The notes under the pieces were generated by a model. That model was given only the letters and a program-made list of their open reading frames with translations, did not search any database and was not told where the DNA came from. A DNA stretch of 64,000 bases from Streptomyces sp. NBC_00377 (GTDB lineage: Bacteria; Actinomycetota; Actinomycetes; Streptomycetales; Streptomycetaceae), in NCBI RefSeq assembly GCF_036075115.1, contig NZ_CP107958.1:8866001-8930000 (forward strand). Reading direction: 5' to 3'. Within the stretch, counting starts at the first letter, position 1, and each line of letters begins with the position of its first letter. The position numbers were made by a program, and so were the translations under genes. Below are positions 60,910 to 64,000 of the stretch, piece by piece.

Positions 60910-61305
60910 ATGATGCTGAGCGTGGGCCAACGGGTGCGGCTGGCGGCGGACCTCCGGTTGGCCGGGTCGGCGACCCCGGCCGAGGATCCCCCGCAGGAGA
61001 CGGGTGCCTTCACCGCTTCTGTGGCCCTGGCAGCAGGTATCGAAGGCACTGTCGAGCGTGTGGACGAGCACCACCGGCAGCAGAGCCACGAGGTCCGGGA
61101 GTACCTGCGCCTCAAGTCGCTCCTCGACGACTTCGGCCATCAGATGCCGCCGGAGAGCAGAAAGCAACTGGAGGAGCAGGTGGGGGCCTTGGAAGAGCAT
61201 TGGGCCGCACACCAGCGACGGATGCTCCGCGTCACGGTCCGCGTCCGGCTCGACAACGGATTCGTCCTCGACGAAGCCCCCGAGGAGGCTTTCGCCTCTG
61301 CCTGA
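60910..61305 (+). CDS. Hypothetical protein with helical hairpin
   Basis: The 131-residue product starts MLSVGQRVRLAADLRLAG after two adjacent ATGs (60910, 60913) that follow GAAGGA. It has a beta-rich start (VRLAADL, FTASVALAAGIEGTVERVDEH), a charged helical middle (VREYLRLKSLLDDFGHQMPPESRKQLEEQVGALEEHWAAHQRRM) and a final strand pair (LRVTVRVRLDNGFVLDEAPEEAF). The SH3-like strands with RVRLDNG resemble small domains of unknown function. No family name was assigned. Confidence 0.78.
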   Translation: MMLSVGQRVRLAADLRLAGSATPAEDPPQETGAFTASVALAAGIEGTVERVDEHHRQQSHEVREYLRLKSLLDDFGHQMPPESRKQLEEQVGALEEHWAAHQRRMLRVTVRVRLDNGFVLDEAPEEAFASA

Positions 61306-61550
61306 CCGGCGTCTCGCCCTCCACGCCAGGTCTGTCGAAGGGCCGTGCCGGGCAGCACGATGTGTGCCTTGGTCGCCCCACACGCCGCTTGCGGCTCGGT
61401 CGGCGTGTAGAGGACGCGCACGTCCCGACCGGCGGCCAGTTCGGCACAGGCGCTCCGTACCCGAGGCGTGATCTCGACTCGGCGGGCGTGGAGATCCGTG
61501 CACTCGACCACGGGGACGTGGTCCGGTTCGTCGCTGCCGAACACCGGCAC
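61140..61550 (-). CDS. Possible hypothetical protein overlapping the previous gene
   Basis: The frame starting at 61550 reads MPVFGSDEPDHVPVVECTD, then RRVEITPRVRSACAELAAGRDVRVLYTPTEPQAACGATKAHIVLPG with protein-like codon use. Its last third is antisense to the hypothetical gene ending at 61305, so the true end may be earlier, or it may be a frame remnant. The family is not recognised. It is listed because the first 80 residues look like a real domain. Confidence 0.35.
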   Translation of the reverse strand: MPVFGSDEPDHVPVVECTDLHARRVEITPRVRSACAELAAGRDVRVLYTPTEPQAACGATKAHIVLPGTALRQTWRGGRDAGQAEAKASSGASSRTNPLSSRTRTVTRSIRRWCAAQCSSKAPTCSSSCFLLSGGI

Positions 61551-61702
61551 CTGCCTGACGACGATTCCCTCGGTACATACGCCGTGCTTGCGTTCATCCC
61601 CGGCCGGCGCCGGGGCCTTCTGTAAGAGTCCCGGTGAAGGGCTGTTACTTCAGACCGACCGCATTTTGCCCTTGGGCGCGAAATGCGGATACCTTCCGGT
61701 CC
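61306..61702. other. Region between hypothetical and GNAT genes (61306-61702)
   Basis: Apart from the doubtful minus-strand frame (61140-61550) nothing was recognised here. Confidence 0.4.
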
Positions 61703-62299
61703 ATGTCTGCCAGGTCCCCATTGCCCACCACGCTCACCGGCCGCCATGTACGTCTTGAGCCACTGGCGACGAGGCATCTCGGCGAGCTGTTCGCGGCTGG
61801 AGGCGGTGACGAGTTGGTCTGGCAGTGGCAGGGCGGCCCCGCGCCGCAGACCGAGGAGGAAATGGGTGCGACGCTCACCGTGCTGATGGAGGAGGCCGAG
61901 CGGGGCGAATGCGTTCCGTTCGCGGTCATCGACCGGGCCGGTGACCAAGCCATCGGCTGGACCACCTACATGGACATCGACGCAGCCAACGAGCGTCTGG
62001 AGATCGGCTGGACGTGGTACGGGCGCGCGTACTGGCGCAGCGCCGTGAACACCGAGGCGAAGCTGCTCCTGCTCACGCATGCGTTCGAAGAACTGGGCAT
62101 GGGGCGGGTGCAGTTGAAGACCGATCACCTCAACCTTCGCTCTCAGGCGGCCATCGAGCGTATCGGGGCGCAGCGCGAAGGCGTATTGCGCCGCCACCGT
62201 CGGCGGCCGGACGGTACCTGGCGGGACACCGTCTACTTCTCCATCCTCGCCGAGGAGTGGCCAGCGGCCAAGAAACGCCTGATCGCCCGCCTCGCCTGA
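61703..62299 (+). CDS. GNAT-family N-acetyltransferase (RimJ/RimL-like)
   Basis: The 198-residue protein matches the RimJ/L type: TLTGRHVRLEPLATRHLGELFA at the start, VPFAVIDRAGDQAIGWTTYMDI, LEIGWTWYGRAYWRSAVNTEAKLLLLTHAFEELGMGRVQLKTDHLNLRSQAAIERIGAQREGVLRRH. The acetyl-CoA motif and the NLRSQAAIERIGA helix are intact. It should acetylate an amine in a protein, antibiotic or small molecule. The ATG at 61703 precedes the domain; the frame is open upstream without similarity. Confidence 0.93.
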   Translation: MSARSPLPTTLTGRHVRLEPLATRHLGELFAAGGGDELVWQWQGGPAPQTEEEMGATLTVLMEEAERGECVPFAVIDRAGDQAIGWTTYMDIDAANERLEIGWTWYGRAYWRSAVNTEAKLLLLTHAFEELGMGRVQLKTDHLNLRSQAAIERIGAQREGVLRRHRRRPDGTWRDTVYFSILAEEWPAAKKRLIARLA

Positions 62300-62574
62300 C
62301 AGCGCTCCGGCGGACAGCGCCAAGAGGTCCCGCGCCAGGCGTCGCCCGGCTGACGCCACTTGCTGCTCGGCACCCAGCGCGCCAGTGTCGCCGGACACGG
62401 TACCGGCCCACCTCCGTCGCGACTGTCACCGGCGGATGCGGAGCGGTCATGCCAGGGTAGAGGGCTTCCGCTCAGGCGTGCGGGCCATCACATGCGAGAT
62501 TGCGGATGCGCACCTCATGACCGTCGGGGAAGCGCAGCCACCGGGCTGTTTCCTCCGTCGACTCCGCCGCACGG
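62300..62574. other. Region without a supported gene (62300-62574)
   Basis: No gene was recognised between the GNAT gene and the integrase-like remnant. Confidence 0.4.
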
Positions 62575-62715
62575 CCGTGTCGACCGGCGGCTCGACGAAG
62601 CCCTCTCCCATGGCTCTGACGCCCTCCACCTCGCCGAGGTACCGGCCTGGACGAGCAGACGGCGATCCGGTACGCGAACTCCGCCTGCGCTCTCCTGGAG
62701 CGACCCGTCGAGAGC
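62575..62715 (+). pseudogene. C-terminal remnant of a site-specific integrase-like protein
   Basis: One frame reads RRLDEALSHGSDALHLAEV and, after a shift near 62641, another reads GLDEQTAIRYANSACALLERPVE. This is the closing helix pair common in Streptomyces integrase-like proteins. There is a frameshift inside 140 bases, and no tyrosine recombinase core upstream. It is an old remnant with no attachment site visible. Confidence 0.5.
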
Positions 62716-62824
62716 GGACTCCGGCTGTCGTGTCATGACGAAGATGGCGTCGCGTCCACGAACCGAGGGAATCGGCAGCAAAATGCCTTCGCGATGCCCC
62801 GTGCAGGGCTGGTAGCAATTGACG

Positions 62825-63298
62825 ATGTCGACTGAAGCCCTTGACCCGATGGAACGTCTCTTGGCCGAGCGAGCTTGCGAGCGTCTGATCGTCGAGTTCG
62901 TGCGCCGCCTCGACTTGGGAGATCCTGGCAGTGTCGCGGACCTTTTCACGCTCGACGGGGTGTGGGAGTGGCCTCACGGGGACCGCAGGGTGGAGGGGCG
63001 TGAGGCGCTCCGCAGCTACTTCGGTTCGCGACCCGCAGACCGGCTGTCACGGCGCATGTCTACGAACATCCTGGTCACGGTTGATTCTGCGTCGGTGGCC
63101 ACCGCCACCTCCTACTTCGCCACTTACCGGGTCGACGGCTATATCGATGGCATGGTGCCCCCGAGGCTCCCCGCGAACGTGGGCCACTACGAGGACACGT
63201 TCCGCAAGGTCGAGGACACCTGGTTCCTGGCCAACCGAGTCACGTTCCTACCATTCGGCGGAGAGACGGTGCGTCTCAGCCACTCCGACCAATCGTGA
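62825..63298 (+). CDS. SnoaL-like (NTF2-fold) protein
   Basis: The 157-residue protein has the SnoaL_4-type layout: MERLLAERACERLIVEFVRRLDLGDPGSVADLFTLDGVWEWPHGDRRVEGREALRSYF, RMSTNILVTVDSASVATATSYFATYRVDG, VGHYEDTFRKVEDTWFLANRVTFLPF. The Asp and His pair of active SnoaL-like enzymes is plausible but not proven. The ATG at 62825 was chosen over a TTG two codons earlier. Confidence 0.9.
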   Translation: MSTEALDPMERLLAERACERLIVEFVRRLDLGDPGSVADLFTLDGVWEWPHGDRRVEGREALRSYFGSRPADRLSRRMSTNILVTVDSASVATATSYFATYRVDGYIDGMVPPRLPANVGHYEDTFRKVEDTWFLANRVTFLPFGGETVRLSHSDQS

Positions 63299-63487
63299 CG
63301 GTGGGGCCGAACCCGGCAATTCGGCGACACGTAGGGAGGTCGGCGACCTTGCCCCGCACTGCGATGACGACCGGCAGTTCCCGTTTGCCGGAGCGCACAG
63401 CCACTCCGCAGCTCAGCCCACTCTTGACCGCCCCGATGGGGCGATCATTGATACCACTGAGCCTTCGCCAACTTGAGGGCGCAGATC

Positions 63488-63507
63488 AAGGGGCAGGTGT
63501 GCCCCTT
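63488..63507. terminator. Hairpin downstream of SnoaL gene
   Basis: AAGGGGCA and TGCCCCTT form an 8-base stem with a GGTG loop, about 190 bases past the SnoaL stop. There is no T-run after it, so a terminator role is a guess. Confidence 0.4.
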
Positions 63508-63580
63508 GCGCTGAGGACTCACCTTGCGGCGGGAAAAGCAGTTCGGCCTGAGGCGCCCGTGCCATTACGGTGGCGCGGTG

Positions 63581-64000
63581 GTGCACGTGCGGGAGATGAG
63601 TGCGGCCGACATCGAAGCCGTTTCGACGATCCGAGTCCGAGGATGGCAGGCGGCGTACGCCGGCGTTGTTCCTCAGACGTATTTGGATGCCATGACGGTG
63701 GAAGGCGATGCCAGTCAACGGCGGCACTGGTTTTCTCAACCCGGACGAAAGACACGAGATCTTGTGGCGCTCGGTGAGCGTGGCCCGGTGGGGTGGATCT
63801 GCTTCGGGCCGTGTCGAAGCGAGATGCCCGGCCTGGAACGGGTCGGTGAGGTCTACGCCCTGTACATCTCGCCGGATCTCATTGGCCGGGGCATCGGCCG
63901 GATCCTCCTGGGTGAGGCTCATGCGCAGATGAAGGGCCAGGGCTTCGAGGCGTCAGCTTTGTGGGTTCTGGGTGACAACCAACGAGCCCAGCGCTTCTAT
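63581..64000 (+). CDS. GNAT-family N-acetyltransferase (3' end outside window)
   Basis: The first 140 residues read VHVREMSAADIEAVSTIRVRGWQAAYAGVVPQTYLDAM, then VGWICFGPCRSEMPG, VGEVYALYISPDLIGRGIGRILLGEAHAQMKGQGFEASALWVLGDNQRAQRFY. The Q/R-x-x-G-x-A/G acetyl-CoA motif appears as GRGIGRIL. The sequence continues past the window end. GTG at 63581 (or the GTG just before) is the start; no clear ribosome site is seen. Confidence 0.9.
   Translation, partial: MHVREMSAADIEAVSTIRVRGWQAAYAGVVPQTYLDAMTVEGDASQRRHWFSQPGRKTRDLVALGERGPVGWICFGPCRSEMPGLERVGEVYALYISPDLIGRGIGRILLGEAHAQMKGQGFEASALWVLGDNQRAQRFY

Noticed and set aside
1..64000. CRISPR arrays, tRNAs, rRNAs, complete insertion sequences and phage structural genes
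   Set aside because: No regularly spaced repeats, clover-leaf sequences, transposase catalytic motifs or phage proteins were found; the only mobile-type trace is the integrase remnant.

Overview
The window is actinobacterial and almost certainly Streptomyces. GC is very high with strong G/C preference at third codon positions, many genes start with GTG behind AGGAG-type sites, and the families (LAL-type LuxR, SpoIIE/GAF/ANTAR proteins, DUF574 methyltransferase, streptogrisin-like protease, darcynin, zinc-free ribosomal paralogues) are typical of that genus. No rRNA, tRNA, CRISPR array, intact transposase or phage module was found. The density of broken genes and the accessory nature of the intact ones suggest a chromosome-arm region.

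Layout. 0.2-5 kb: an intact SUKH protein, an ABM monooxygenase, a DUF4142 protein and a stretch of decayed genes (M10-like protease, APH-like kinase, SpoIIE phosphatase, ANTAR, GAF). 5-12.9 kb: darcynin, an NmrA-like reductase divergent from a LysR regulator, two small secreted proteins, a membrane-anchored XRE regulator, and an aldo/keto reductase-MerR operon behind a MerR-type promoter palindrome. 13-22.9 kb: a Ser/Thr kinase, an APC permease-amidohydrolase unit divergent from a TetR regulator with two operator-like boxes, a metallo-beta-lactamase remnant, an EEP-family hydrolase, glutamate decarboxylase and a GAP-family membrane protein. 23-34.4 kb: a DUF4157 (eCIS-type) effector candidate, a PIG-L deacetylase, a large LuxR regulator, a PD40-repeat secreted protein, and a tightly coupled pair of a membrane protein and a nucleotide-cyclase-like protein.

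34.4-45.5 kb: a lipoprotein, about 0.9 kb without genes, a DUF574 methyltransferase, an MFS-ArsR operon with a perfect operator palindrome, a flavodoxin-fold protein, a ferritin-like protein plus membrane protein, a SUKH pseudogene with three frameshifts, and a large secreted delta-60/DUF11/RTX-like protein. 46-52 kb: a zinc-type macrodomain ADP-ribosyl hydrolase and a class M sirtuin (SirTM) flank a double SnoaL protein, followed by an AraC regulator, a DMT transporter and a 171-bp hairpin-forming element. 52-64 kb: an Orn/Lys/Arg decarboxylase, a secreted serine protease, small hypotheticals, a DHFR-like reductase, a zinc-free ribosomal trio (L33, L31 type B, L36) below a 54-bp perfect palindrome and a candidate Zur box, an ndh-2/sigJ deletion fusion, a GNAT acetyltransferase, a SnoaL-like protein and a second GNAT running off the end.

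The most interesting loci are the SirTM/macrodomain region (reversible ADP-ribosylation), the cyclase-like/membrane pair (resembling a signalling-effector operon), the DUF4157 protein, and the large palindromes at 51.6 and 58.4 kb.
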